A stretch of DNA of 64,000 nt from Lachnospiraceae bacterium (GTDB taxonomy: Bacteria; Bacillota; Clostridia; Lachnospirales; Lachnospiraceae): contig JAETRD010000001.1 of assembly GCA_021770345.1 (NCBI GenBank), positions 372,001-436,000 on the forward strand, in the 5' to 3' direction. The notes below the pieces were generated by a model. The model did no database searches and was not told the origin of the DNA. It worked only from the letters and a program-made list of their open reading frames with translations. The translations under genes were made by a program, and so were the position numbers. This document shows positions 42,989 through 52,625 of this stretch, piece by piece; position 1 is the stretch's first letter; the number at the start of each line of letters is the position of its first letter.

Positions 42989-43414
42989 CTAATCCTTATA
43001 GTAGTCCAACATACGCTCATAAATGTTTCTGGTCTGTTCTTCATCCCCCCATGATAAAGGGTCATCCGCATAGCATAACGTCCAAAGCGGTTCTATGTTC
43101 TGAATATTCCCAGGCAGACTTTCCCATAAACCATACATTCGACCTGCAAAACATTTTATATCCGAACAATTTGCATAGACCACCTTTAATTTACTCATTA
43201 AAATTCTGCCAAACCGCTCAACGTCAAGATTTTTGTAATCAATATGTGTTCTTACATAAATAATGGCTTTCTTTATGTCTGTTTCCCATTCCAAATAGAG
43301 CAAATCATCGTTTTCCGGGTCGTTGAGAAATAATTCATCCAGACGTTTCTTATACTCGTTTTCTGTTGCCAGGTCTTCATAAAGCAAAATTGCATAAACG
43401 AACAGTTCCTCCAT
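42989..43414 (-). CDS. Unrecognised 141-residue protein
   Basis: The start is the ATG at 43414 after GGGGGAG; a longer frame to 43477 has an unlikely N-terminus. The protein is acidic and helical, beginning MEELFVYAILLYEDLATENE and rich in Trp, Tyr, Leu and Asp further on (LWESLPGNIQ, CYADDPLSWGDEE). No signal peptide, membrane span or catalytic motif is seen. The acidic, aromatic-rich style recalls immunity proteins of contact-toxin systems, but no toxin gene lies beside it. Function unknown. Confidence 0.7.
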   Translation of the reverse strand: MEELFVYAILLYEDLATENEYKKRLDELFLNDPENDDLLYLEWETDIKKAIIYVRTHIDYKNLDVERFGRILMSKLKVVYANCSDIKCFAGRMYGLWESLPGNIQNIEPLWTLCYADDPLSWGDEEQTRNIYERMLDYYKD

Positions 43415-43653
43415 GACAGCACTCCCCCACCTGCTATTTATCCTCCATTTTACCACAATTCCGAGAACGCGGACCATGTTTTTTATTACTATATCTACAC
43501 CACATCTATCTGCTGTATACCACTGACATTTATAAATTTTGCATACAAACAGAGGGACTCCAACCTATCGCTCCCCTCTATATTTCACATAACTTATAGC
43601 AGTTTTATCTGATTATACACTTTTTCACCCCATCTCCCCTCCATCAGCGACAT

Positions 43654-43697
43654 AAAAAACAAAAAGGCGGGGCACCACTATTGTGATGAACCCCACC
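43654..43697 (-). terminator. Strong intrinsic terminator
   Basis: On the minus strand a long stem (GGTGGGG pairs with CCCCGCC, then CATCAC with GTGGTG after a two-base bulge) is followed by TTTTTGTTTTTT. It ends the orphan transcription unit and possibly read-through from the GT2-methyltransferase gene. Confidence 0.88.
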
Positions 43698-44030
43698 AAG
43701 CCCGGATTTTAAACCTTTTACATTTATTTTTGCCCACAACTCACCGAATTCCTATGGCGTCAATTCAAGATAGACGCCTGTACGGTCCTCTCTGCATCAA
43801 TTCCTATTTCGCATAACTTTTTCGTCCTCTCCTGAACCTACATAAGCCGTCCCTTTTGGTCTCCTTACATCAATCATTCACCTCAAATAATCCGGCAATT
43901 TCATCATTGCACTCGTCTATATCATGACCGTCCGCAATAAATTTCTGCCCTTTCATACTTCCAAGCCTGCGTTTTTCTCCTGTGTGGCAGCATCATAACA
44001 TATATCTGATTAAATCTTTACCCCTGTCAC
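43654..44030 (-). ncRNA. Candidate small transcript of unknown class
   Basis: A near-consensus promoter (44037-44065) and a strong terminator (43654-43697) bracket about 370 bases. The only possible frame I noted is 28 codons (43870-43956), starting MKGQKFIADGHDIDEC, with a weak site before it. The RNA could be a regulatory RNA, a short mRNA or a remnant of a lost gene. I could not match it to a known class. Confidence 0.45.
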
Positions 44031-44036
44031 GGTTTT

Positions 44037-44065
44037 ATTATACGAAAGAAACCGCTTTTTATCAA
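44037..44065 (-). promoter_or_regulatory. Near-consensus sigma-70 promoter of the orphan transcript
   Basis: Minus strand: TTGATA (44065-44060), exactly 17 bases, TATAAT (44042-44037). It is one of the best promoters in the window, yet no gene of size follows. Confidence 0.8.
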
Positions 44066-44166
44066 GAATATCCAAATTGACACCACAATGGTATGGATGG
44101 TTGTATGAAAATATTGTCAATATGGATTATATTCTTTTACATTGATTGCATCACAGCCCATTCTTC

Positions 44167-45922
44167 TTATTCTGCTTTCTTCCGACACGCAAAAACGAAT
44201 TGATACACCTGAAACAATTCATACTGTGCCAAATGCGGAAGCTGCCGCAGACTTTCAAATAATTCTCTGTCCTTCTGCTCGTCCGGTTCCTGATTGTAAG
44301 TTGCTTCGAGGCAAACCATCTCCATTCCGCAAGAATCCAACATCTTCCCGATACTGTCCAACGTAAAAAAATGGATATGTGTTCTATCGAGAATACCTGC
44401 ATCCGCATAATCAAATTTCCCCTGAAGCAGCCGTGTTACCACGCTGTGATTCATGATATTCGGCACACTGCATAAAAGCTTTCCGTCTTCTTTTAAATAT
44501 GGTTTCAAACGTTTTATCGTTCTCTCCGGGTCACGCAAATGCTCTAATATATCCGCAAAAATAATATAGTCAAACGCTTTTTCTTCATATGGGAAATCCA
44601 TTGTCTCAACATCTCCCTGTACAACATCAAAATTTCCGGCCGCTATTTTTGCAATCCTTTCGTCATTCTCAATACCTGAGACAGATGCGTGTTCCCACAG
44701 CCACTCAATACGCGCCAGTGTGGTTCCACACCCACATCCCACATCCAGAACAGATATTTGCGCCTCTTTCGGATGGTCTATCAAATCGCAGATTTCTTTT
44801 CGTAAAAAAGTATAATATTCTAACTGAAAGTTCCACTTTCTTTTGAACTTTTCGGCTGTCAGATCTAACGTCTCTGCCCATATCTCACGATTCGCCCCGT
44901 TGCCATGTCCGTAATGAACAATAAAACTATTCCAGCATAAGACTACTTTCCAGCCGGCATAATTCATGCGCACACACAAATCCATATCCTCATACTGTCC
45001 GGGCGAAAAGCGAATGTCCACCCCCCCCACCTCATCAAGCGCCTTTCTTTTTATCAGCATTGCAAAGCCAACCAGCCACGTTTTCTTTTCATACGGTCGA
45101 CGCATCGGCACATTAAGCCGATTTCCATATACGACGTACTCATCTATACTGTTAAATTTTTCTTCTATCCTCTGATGATTTATAACACTGTTTGAGGTAG
45201 CTCCGGTTATGCCCGTTTGTTCATCCTCATATAGTCCCATTCTCAACCAAAAAATTGCGTTCGGCAACCCTATCGTATCACTATTTAAAAGCAGAATGTC
45301 GTTGCCATCCTCCGACGCCCTGATTCCCTGGTTGCATCCTTCCGGAAATCCCTTATTTTCCTGATTACAGATTAATTTAATGTCCTTCTGCTTTTTCAGC
45401 CACTCCACGGTACCGTCAGTGGACGCATTGTCTACCACAATTAATTCATAGGAGGACGAATAATTCGTATCTCTTATACTTTCAATACATTGTATATTCA
45501 AGTCTTTCGTATTATGGGTTAATACCACAATTGAAACCTTATGGACAGACCATCCCTCTAATTGCTCTATATATTCCTTCCGCCGCTTTATCCCGGTAAG
45601 CTCGCTCTCCGAATCACAATAATATTCCGCATTCTCATAGCACAGCCATGCCTGATTTATATTCTTATCCTCATAATACTTTCCCAGCATGAAGTACAGC
45701 ATGGCATTCCTGCAATTAAAGAGAAGTCCCTCTCTGATAAACCCCCAGGCCAGTTCTTCATCTTTCACCTGTAACGCAAACCTGGCAGCAAGAACGGCAA
45801 GGTCATCATCTATTTCCTGCCCCCCCCCTAAATTTTAGCAGCAAACGATTTAACTCCTCTGCTGCGTTTTTGATATCTCCCATATCCATGTATTTCCGCA
45901 AATCATCATATCCTGTTTTCAT
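44167..45922 (-). CDS. GT2 glycosyltransferase-methyltransferase fusion, frameshifted at a G9 tract
   Basis: The gene starts at an ATG at 45922 with GGGAGG eight bases before it, but a run of nine Gs (45828-45820) shifts the frame, and translation would stop after 38 codons. With eight Gs the frame joins the rest and gives 584 residues. Numbered on that form, the GT2 domain has VVDNAST near 162-168 and NSDT near 213, and the C-terminal class I SAM methyltransferase has LDVGCGCGT near 392-400. Both domains look intact. A second G8 run lies inside the GT2 part. Likely role: glycosylation of a surface glycan or protein. Without slippage, a GTG at 45768 leaves a shorter protein with no clear ribosome site. 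Confidence 0.8.
45021..45028 (-). repeat. G8 homopolymer inside the GT2 domain
   Basis: Eight Gs on the coding strand encode the Gly-Gly of DEVGGVDIRF. The tract is in frame here. Loss or gain of one base would cut the protein in the GT2 domain. Confidence 0.85.
45820..45828 (-). repeat. G9 homopolymer near the start of the GT2-methyltransferase gene
   Basis: Nine Gs on the coding strand follow codon 31 or so. Nine is out of frame and eight would be in frame, the hallmark of a slippage switch. An assembly error in the tract length is the plain alternative. Confidence 0.85.
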
Positions 45923-46033
45923 TACAAAATCCTCCCTTTGAATTTAACATACGCTCAGAATCCCTCTTTCAATGTCTGCTATCTGTTCCGTCACTGCCAA
46001 TCTCCCCACCTGCCCTTCCGTTTTCGTATCTCT

Positions 46034-46062
46034 ATACTACCGTAAATCTCCTGATTTTACAA
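46034..46062 (-). promoter_or_regulatory. Promoter of the GT2-methyltransferase gene
   Basis: Minus strand: TTGTAA (46062-46057), 17-base spacer, TAGTAT (46039-46034), about 110 bases before the ATG at 45922, in the gap after the histidine kinase gene. Confidence 0.5.
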
Positions 46063-46092
46063 GCCAGGATCAGGCGCAATGTAGATATACCC

Positions 46093-47364
46093 TCACATCC
46101 GGAACACCAGGCAAAACCGCATCCCGCCTTCCGCTCTCTGCGCAAAAATTTCCCCTTCCATTTTCAGCATCAGCTGTCTGCCGATAAAAAGCCCCAGTCC
46201 GTTTCCGCTCTTATTTCCCGCATTACTTCCCCGATAAAAGCTGTCAAACAAATGCGGCATCTCCTTCTCGGGCACCGCCGCCCCCGTATTATAGACGCTG
46301 ACAACCTGACAGTAATCCTCCTCATAGAAATCGATGCGGATTCCTTTCCCGTCCCCGTATTTAAATGCATTCTCCATCAGGTTTTCCATCACCTCCAGCG
46401 CGCGGTCCATATCGCCCTTCAGCAGCTTATTCTCATATTTCCCAATTCCGAAATCCGTCAGGACAAGCCTGCATTTCGGCTCATAATATGCCCGGATCTT
46501 ATCCGCAAAATCCTTCAGATAAAACTCCGAATCCTCGACCTCAAGCGCTGCGATCTCCTCGCTCGCCGTGCTCACAATCTCCTTTACAAAATCCTCAATT
46601 TCTTTTGCATGATTCTCTATCTGCACGGCTGCGCGAAACCGCTCCGCCTCCGTCTGATAAATCGTTTCCCGCAGCGCCTTCGCATATAATTGAATCGCGC
46701 TGAGCGGAATCTTAATATCATGGGAAACGGATAACAGCAGCAGCTTCCTCTCCTTTTCCAGCTTTAATTCCCGGGCCTTCGACATATTCAGGGTGTCCCT
46801 CAGCATACAAAGCCCCCACACAAATTTTCCGAAAAACCGGTTTTTGCCCTCCTGCAGTTCCCCCTGCAGATGACCTTTCGACATCTCGTAAGGCATCTCG
46901 CTCAAAGCGTGAAACGGTTTCAGGATCATCTGCCGGATATAGCAGAGCAGCGCAAAGACCACGGCCCACGCAAAAAGCAAAACTCCCTCGGCAACCCACA
47001 GCAGCTTTTCGCTTCCCGCCGTCTCCACATAATCAAATCTCACATACCCCAGCAATCGCTCCTCTGCAATCAGGGGGCGCACCGCCGTGCGCATCCCGTT
47101 TCGATTTTGATAGAACAGCCGTATCTCCTGCACGTCCGTTTCTTCCGCCGGCAGAAAACCGACCGATCTGATATTCTCCGCCTCACGCAAATCAGGCTCA
47201 GAAAACGCTCCCGCATTCTCTAAGCCCCGCATCACCTGATTCACTTCCACCTTGTAGCTTAAATCCGCCCCTGTCGCGTTATTCCGGAAATAAAAAAATA
47301 AACCTGCGGATATTGCCAGATAAAGGAACACGGACGCCGCCATCAGACCGTTAAATTTCTTCAT
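46093..47364 (-). CDS. Sensor histidine kinase
   Basis: 423 residues. Two membrane spans (about 7-26 and 121-143) flank an outer sensor domain of about 95 residues. The H-box is SVSHDIKIP with His215, the N-box MENLMENAFKYGDG near 325-338 and the G-box NGLGLFIGRQL near 395. The gene overlaps the response regulator by 14 bases. With the ABC ATPase and FtsX-like permease upstream it forms the kind of four-gene unit used for sensing and resisting membrane-active peptides. The ligand is unknown. Confidence 0.93.
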   Translation of the reverse strand: MKKFNGLMAASVFLYLAISAGLFFYFRNNATGADLSYKVEVNQVMRGLENAGAFSEPDLREAENIRSVGFLPAEETDVQEIRLFYQNRNGMRTAVRPLIAEERLLGYVRFDYVETAGSEKLLWVAEGVLLFAWAVVFALLCYIRQMILKPFHALSEMPYEMSKGHLQGELQEGKNRFFGKFVWGLCMLRDTLNMSKARELKLEKERKLLLLSVSHDIKIPLSAIQLYAKALRETIYQTEAERFRAAVQIENHAKEIEDFVKEIVSTASEEIAALEVEDSEFYLKDFADKIRAYYEPKCRLVLTDFGIGKYENKLLKGDMDRALEVMENLMENAFKYGDGKGIRIDFYEEDYCQVVSVYNTGAAVPEKEMPHLFDSFYRGSNAGNKSGNGLGLFIGRQLMLKMEGEIFAQRAEGGMRFCLVFRM

Positions 47365-48031
47365 ATCGATACCCTATGCCCCAGACCGTCTGTATCCGTT
47401 TCGGTTTTTTCGGCTCCTCCTCAATCTTATCCCGCAGCATTTTGATATGGACCGTCAGCGTCTGATCCTCGCTGAAGCTGTCTGCGCCCCATATCCGTTG
47501 AAACAGGTACTGCTTATTCAGCGTCTTCCCCGGATTCTCCGCAAGCAGGACAAGCAGCTCATACGCCTTGACCGTCAGGGTGATCTCCCTGCCGTTCAGA
47601 AATACCCGCTTCGCCTCTTTGTCTATGGAAACCGCACCGGAATGGATGACTGCATTTTCCTGTTTTAAACTGTAATTCCGGCGCATCAGCGCGTTGATTT
47701 TCACAAGCAAAAGTTCCATGTCCACCGGCTTTTCCACATAGTCATCCGCCCCCTGCAAGAAGCCGTTCATCTTATCCTCCTTATCCACTCTTGCGCTCAG
47801 AAACACAATCGGGATATTGCTGCTTTCCCTGACGGAAGCGCAAACGGCAAACCCGTCCATCCCCGGCAGGGAGACGTCCAGAATCACCAGTTTCGCCCGC
47901 TCCTTTTTCAGAAACTCGACCGCCTCCTCTCCCGCATATACGCCCTTCACCGAATATCCGCCCTTTTCCAGAAAAATCCGTATCAGTTCATTCAATTCCT
48001 CATGATCCTCGACCAGAAGAATATCCGTCAT
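47351..48031 (-). CDS. OmpR-family response regulator
   Basis: 226 residues, start after AGGAGGAATGAGGA. Receiver domain 1-115 with the phospho-acceptor Asp52 in LDVSLPGMDG and the conserved Lys region VEKPVD. The winged-helix effector domain (about 130-226) has VKAYELLVLLAENPGKTLNK and DQTLTVHIKMLRDKI. It probably regulates the neighbouring ABC genes in response to the adjacent kinase. Confidence 0.95.
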   Translation of the reverse strand: MTDILLVEDHEELNELIRIFLEKGGYSVKGVYAGEEAVEFLKKERAKLVILDVSLPGMDGFAVCASVRESSNIPIVFLSARVDKEDKMNGFLQGADDYVEKPVDMELLLVKINALMRRNYSLKQENAVIHSGAVSIDKEAKRVFLNGREITLTVKAYELLVLLAENPGKTLNKQYLFQRIWGADSFSEDQTLTVHIKMLRDKIEEEPKKPKRIQTVWGIGYRYEEI

Positions 48032-48043
48032 TCCTCATTCCTC

Positions 48044-48814
48044 CTAAAATCCCATTTCCATTAACCAGTTTGATATCTTTTTTTCTCTCTCCCGCATCGC
48101 ATCCTCGCCGGTATATTTCCCCAACACATACTCGCCCTTTATCGTTCCGTCCTCTATATAGAGCACTCTGTCGCTTTTTGCGGCAACCTTCATATCATGC
48201 GTGACCAGCATGACCGTCGTCCCTTCCCGGTTAATCCGGTTCAGTTCCTTCATGACCTCCCTGGAATTCTGCTGATTCAGCGCCCCCGTCGGTTCGTCCG
48301 CAAAAATCATTTTCGGATTGTTAATCAGGCTTCGGCAGATACAGGCCCTCTGCAGCTGTCCGCCCGATACCTCATTCATATCATGCTCCGCAATTTCACT
48401 GATCCCCAGCTTATGCATCAGCTCTCTGGCCCTGTCATTGATCTCTTTTCTCCGCTCCCTGCCCTTCCCGCGCCCGGACTGATATGCCGGCAATATGATA
48501 TTATCATAGATGCTCAGATTTTTTAACATGTACATCTGCTGAAAAATAAATCCCATCTCATCCAGGCGCAGCTCGCTCATCTGCTTCGCATTCAGGCTGC
48601 CGATATCCCTCCCGAAAAAGTCCACCTTCCCGGCTGTGATATCATCCATACCGCTCACCGTATAGAGCAGCGTGGATTTCCCCGAGCCGCTCGGCCCCAT
48701 CACCGCCGTCATCTCCCCTTCTTTAATCTCCATGCTGATATTTTTAAGCACGTTATTCTGCCTCTTATTAACAATATACGTCTTGCATAAATCCTTCACC
48801 CGCAGCGACTCCAT
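48044..48814 (-). CDS. ABC transporter ATPase (MacB/BceA-like)
   Basis: 256 residues from the ATG at 48814, closely preceded by GGAGG; the frame to 48844 is longer but unsupported. Walker A GPSGSGKST at 40-48, signature VSGGQLQRACI, Walker B MIFADEPTGALN and the switch histidine in LVTHD are intact. The family pairs with FtsX-type permeases to extrude or shield against peptides or lipoproteins. It is encoded between its permease and the two-component genes. Confidence 0.94.
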   Translation of the reverse strand: MESLRVKDLCKTYIVNKRQNNVLKNISMEIKEGEMTAVMGPSGSGKSTLLYTVSGMDDITAGKVDFFGRDIGSLNAKQMSELRLDEMGFIFQQMYMLKNLSIYDNIILPAYQSGRGKGRERRKEINDRARELMHKLGISEIAEHDMNEVSGGQLQRACICRSLINNPKMIFADEPTGALNQQNSREVMKELNRINREGTTVMLVTHDMKVAAKSDRVLYIEDGTIKGEYVLGKYTGEDAMREREKKISNWLMEMGF

Positions 48815-48848
48815 ATATCCTCCAATCCGCGTATCTGTACGCACATTC

Positions 48849-51224
48849 TCATTCCATTGTATTTACTTCCTTCAAATCCACCGTTTTTACTCCTCCCGCA
48901 CAGAGGAACGCCGACGCGCCCGTCGCGGCAGACAGCAGCAGCGGATACAAAATGCAGGACGCAGGCGTCCTCGTAACCAGCTCGATCGAAGTCGCTCCCA
49001 TCATCGCAAAAATCGGTCCGATGATGTAGGGCGCCAGCACATTTGACAAAATCGTTCCCGTCAGGATCGCCGCCGTCAAAACAAGCAAAATCCGCGCAAT
49101 CTGCCACGCCATAAGAGAACGGTCGCAAAATCCGATGCTCTTTAAAAGCGCGATATCCCCCCGCTCTTTTGTCATAATCGTCTTCATCATCAATATCGTG
49201 ATCAGACTGTTGATCACAAGCACAATCCCCACGATAAAAGCGGTCAGCGTATCGATCTGCCGGACAATCCCGCCTATCATATTATCCAGAAATCCCTCCG
49301 CATTCATAATCCTGTATTCCGGAAAAAGTTCTTTCAGCTTCGCGCACGCCTCCTCGCTCTCCATGTCGGCTACCTCCACCTGCATACAGAGCATTCCGGA
49401 CGCATATGCCGGGTCCAGCACGGCGCTTTTGCTCACACGGTATCCCTGTCCCATATTCATCATAGACTGGTAGGTTCCCGTAATGATAAACTCTTCCGCC
49501 GACTCCGCGGTCGCAAAATGAATCGTATCTCCGATTCCCACCTCAAGTTCCTCCGCCGTCAGTTCCGTGATCATGACCTCATTGGAAAGCTCCGGCTCTC
49601 TGCCGGAGAGCAGCGTATAATGTCTGTCCCAGCTTCCCATTGCCTGCAGCACATAATACGTCACACTGTCCTTCGGGTCATCCGTGTAACAGGAAAGCAT
49701 ATACCCCATATCCACCCCGGTTTCCGCCGTTATCCCGTTCTCTTTTAACCTTTGTTCGATCTCTTCCATATCCCGAAGCATACGCTCCATGTCGACCGTA
49801 TAGGTTTCTCCCTTTCCCGTGTCCAGATAGACATCCGAAGGACTTAAGCTAAAAGATGCGATAATGCCGTCGCCCTTTAGCGTACTCGCCGCGCTTTGGG
49901 GCAATAAAATCATCATCGTTCCAAGGCAAAAGGTGACAAATAAAATCCCAAACCGCTTTAAGCTGCTCAATATGTCATTGACCGCCAGATAAAAATACGG
50001 CTTCATCAGCGGACGGCGCCGGAGCTTTAAATGACCTTTTGCCCGGTATCTCTCACCGCGGGAACCGCTTCTGATTGCCTCCATCACCGAGATCTTCTTT
50101 AGCCTGTCGGCACTGAAACAGCAAAAGAGAAGCACGACAAAAACAACTGCAGCCGCACAGATCAGGTTTACCGCAAAATTCTGCTTCGCCCCGTCCACCA
50201 CGATATTCACGATCGCTCTGTCCAGAATCACTCTCCCGAACGGAAATCCGAGCCCGAAACCGATCACCGCGCCCACCACGGAAATGGCAAGATACTTGAT
50301 CAGATACAGCCCCTTAATCGCCCTGTCTTTGATACCGAGCGCCTTCATAATGCCGATTTCCCTGTAGTCCTCCTGCAGCGTAAACACAATCGTAAAGCGC
50401 AGCACCAGAAACGCAAGCAAGATCAGGCATACGCTCACCACGATCAGGATCACCGCAATCAGCATATCCATGATATAGCACATGCGGATTGTGCTGTCCG
50501 TTTCTATCGAACTGAGCACCACAAAATTCTGTTCCTTCCATTGCTCCTGAAACTTTTCCCTGTCCGCATAATCGACATTGTACATCATGGTATGGACCAG
50601 GCCCTCCTGACGTGCAAATTCCGCAAAGTCCTCCCCGGAAATCAGCAGCCTCTTAAAGCCCATCATCGTGCTCCCGAATACGGCGTCCTTCACAATCGCG
50701 GCAATGACAAATTCCCGCTCCACATCCCCGACCCTGATTGAGACTTTATCCCCTTCGTGCAGATGATTCCTGTCCGCCTCCACTTTCGGAAATGCGATTT
50801 CACCGGACTCTAAGGAAAGGCTGCCATCATCCATTCGAAAGACCTTCATAAAATTCCCGGGTACCGCTTCGATGCACAGAATATTCGTCCTCTCATATCT
50901 GGTGCGCCCGGGCTCCTCCCTGCAGGCCGTGATCGTGATATCCTCATTAATCAGGTTAAACGTATTTATGACCTCATATTCCGAAACGGCCTTATTCCCC
51001 TCTAAAAATTCCGCAATTTTATCCGTTTTGCCGTCCGTCAGCGCAATGCTGAAAAAATCCGGCGTCCTGGATATTTCAATAAAGTGATCGATCGCCCCGT
51101 TCACCGCGATTAAATTATCCACACTGCTCGAGAGAAACATCGCTGCCAAAATAATAAACAGCAGCAAGATCATATTCATTGTCTTTTTTCGTTTTAAATC
51201 CTTTTTCAAAATCCGAAAAAACAT
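48849..51224 (-). CDS. FtsX-like ABC transporter permease
   Basis: 791 residues, start after GGAAAAGGGT. One N-terminal span (about 17-38), a large outer domain, three spans (about 255-380), a further span near 425, a second large outer loop with mainly beta prediction, and a last group of three spans (about 660-780). Two FtsX domains are therefore present, as in MacB-like and BceB-like transporters. The large outer loops would contact a peptide substrate. It begins the four-gene unit with ATPase, regulator and kinase. Confidence 0.9.
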   Translation of the reverse strand: MFFRILKKDLKRKKTMNMILLLFIILAAMFLSSSVDNLIAVNGAIDHFIEISRTPDFFSIALTDGKTDKIAEFLEGNKAVSEYEVINTFNLINEDITITACREEPGRTRYERTNILCIEAVPGNFMKVFRMDDGSLSLESGEIAFPKVEADRNHLHEGDKVSIRVGDVEREFVIAAIVKDAVFGSTMMGFKRLLISGEDFAEFARQEGLVHTMMYNVDYADREKFQEQWKEQNFVVLSSIETDSTIRMCYIMDMLIAVILIVVSVCLILLAFLVLRFTIVFTLQEDYREIGIMKALGIKDRAIKGLYLIKYLAISVVGAVIGFGLGFPFGRVILDRAIVNIVVDGAKQNFAVNLICAAAVVFVVLLFCCFSADRLKKISVMEAIRSGSRGERYRAKGHLKLRRRPLMKPYFYLAVNDILSSLKRFGILFVTFCLGTMMILLPQSAASTLKGDGIIASFSLSPSDVYLDTGKGETYTVDMERMLRDMEEIEQRLKENGITAETGVDMGYMLSCYTDDPKDSVTYYVLQAMGSWDRHYTLLSGREPELSNEVMITELTAEELEVGIGDTIHFATAESAEEFIITGTYQSMMNMGQGYRVSKSAVLDPAYASGMLCMQVEVADMESEEACAKLKELFPEYRIMNAEGFLDNMIGGIVRQIDTLTAFIVGIVLVINSLITILMMKTIMTKERGDIALLKSIGFCDRSLMAWQIARILLVLTAAILTGTILSNVLAPYIIGPIFAMMGATSIELVTRTPASCILYPLLLSAATGASAFLCAGGVKTVDLKEVNTME

Positions 51225-51389
51225 ACCCTTTTCCTTTCCGCCCGCAACCTGTCGTTTTCGGCTTCCCCCTCATCCGACAGGGGAATGCGCGTTTTCCCCG
51301 CTGAGGCTAAAAAGAGTATACAGCAATCATTATTAAAAAATCCTTAAATAAAACAACGAACCGTACATTTCGCGAACAGCCCTTACGTT

Positions 51390-51431
51390 AAAAAGGTACA
51401 GAACAACCCGAATGATTGTCCTGTACCTTTT
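51390..51431 (-). terminator. Intrinsic terminator of the flavodiiron gene
   Basis: A stem of about 15 base pairs (AAAAGGTACAG / CTGTACCTTTT plus ACAA/TTGT with one mismatch) and a nine-base loop is followed on the minus strand by T5, just after the stop at 51450. A-rich sequence on the other side makes it bidirectional. Confidence 0.85.
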
Positions 51432-51449
51432 AAAAATTGTTTATGTACG

Positions 51450-52625
51450 TTATTCTGCCTGCTTCACCAGCGCATCCGCCAGCGCTTTCATCGCCTCTTC
51501 ATTCTCCGCTTTCATCACGGATTTGATCGTCACCGTCGGCTCGAGCACAGTCACATCTTTCATGCCCTCGAGCGCCTCGCGCATCTTCTTTGCGGCCATC
51601 GGCCCCCAGGAACCGTTCTCGATCAGCCCGACCGTCCGCTTCTGATAATTTTTCGCCTTCAGATGGCTGAGGAAATCCTCCATGCACGGAAACAGTCCTG
51701 CATCGTAGGTCGCGCAGGCCAGCACCATCCGGTCATAGCGGAACGCATCCTCCACCGCTTCCGCCATATCATCCCGGGAGAGATCTGCGACAGACACCTT
51801 CTCTGCCCCGGCGTCGCGCAGCATCTGTGCAAAATGTTCCGCCGCAGCCGCCGTATTTCCGTGAATGGACGCATAGGCCACAAAGATGCCTTTGCTCTCC
51901 GGCTCATATTTGCTCCAGGTATCGTAAAGACCGATATAGTAGTCCAGATTTTCCTTTAAAATCGGCCCATGCAGCGGACAGATCATCGATATGTCCAGCG
52001 CGGCCGCCTTTTTCAGCAGCGCCTGCACCTGCACGCCGTATTTTCCGCAGATGTTAAAATAATATCTGCGCGCCTCGCAGGCCCAGTCTTCCTCCGTATC
52101 AAGCGCGCCGAACTTGCCGAAGCCGTCCGCGGAGAACAGGATCTTTTCTTTCTTCTCGTACTCCACCATGACCTCCGGCCAGTGTACCATCGGCGCCATC
52201 AAAAACACCAGCGTGTGCTCTCCGAGGGAAAGCTCGTCCCCCTCCTTTACAACGATGCGCCGCTCATCCGGCAGGTCCATCTCGAAAAACTGCGGAAACA
52301 TCGCGAACGTCTTCGCGTTTCCGACAATCTTCGCACCGGGATACCGCTCAAGGAAATTCTGAATATTCGCTGCATGATCCGGCTCCATATGAGACACCAC
52401 GAGATAATCCGGCTGTCTGTCTCCGAGCGCCTCCGCGACATTTGCAAACCACTGCTCACTCACACGGCGATCCGCGGTGTCCATCACCGCAATCTTCTCG
52501 TCTAAAATCACATACGAATTATAGGAAACGCCGTTCGGAACCTCATACTGGCTCTCAAACAAGTCGATCTCATGATCGTCCACTCCCACATATTTTACGG
52601 CATCGCTAATCACAATCTCACTCAT
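51450..52625 (-). CDS. FprA-type flavodiiron protein
   Basis: 391 residues from the ATG at 52625 after GGAGGTAAAC. The N-terminal metallo-beta-lactamase domain has the diiron ligands HMEPDH at 79-84 (H79, E81, D83, H84), H148 in VHWPE, D167 in SADGF and a histidine in PLHGP near 219. The C-terminal flavodoxin domain has the FMN loop YASIHGNTAA at 251-260 and YDAGLFP later. These proteins reduce oxygen to water, or nitric oxide, and protect anaerobes. It is single-gene with its own terminator, behind an unusual leader. Confidence 0.95.
   Translation of the reverse strand: MSEIVISDAVKYVGVDDHEIDLFESQYEVPNGVSYNSYVILDEKIAVMDTADRRVSEQWFANVAEALGDRQPDYLVVSHMEPDHAANIQNFLERYPGAKIVGNAKTFAMFPQFFEMDLPDERRIVVKEGDELSLGEHTLVFLMAPMVHWPEVMVEYEKKEKILFSADGFGKFGALDTEEDWACEARRYYFNICGKYGVQVQALLKKAAALDISMICPLHGPILKENLDYYIGLYDTWSKYEPESKGIFVAYASIHGNTAAAAEHFAQMLRDAGAEKVSVADLSRDDMAEAVEDAFRYDRMVLACATYDAGLFPCMEDFLSHLKAKNYQKRTVGLIENGSWGPMAAKKMREALEGMKDVTVLEPTVTIKSVMKAENEEAMKALADALVKQAE

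Larger units (their letters stand above)
43478..44166. other. Gene-free stretch with an orphan transcription unit
   Basis: 689 bases without a clear protein gene. The left 175 bases are A+T-rich spacer. From 43654 to 44065 there is a complete minus-strand transcription unit (promoter, about 370 bases, strong terminator). The right end, up to the GT2-methyltransferase gene, shows nothing else. Confidence 0.6.

Noticed and set aside
44151..44414. Minus-strand frame of 87 codons at the 3' end of the GT2-methyltransferase gene
   Set aside because: It lies in an alternative frame inside the methyltransferase domain and has an unlikely Arg/Trp-rich composition.
45768..45922. Separate small gene upstream of the GT2 gene
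   Set aside because: The short frame continues directly into the GT2 frame when one G is removed, and it carries the only good ribosome site, so it is the 5' end of that gene.
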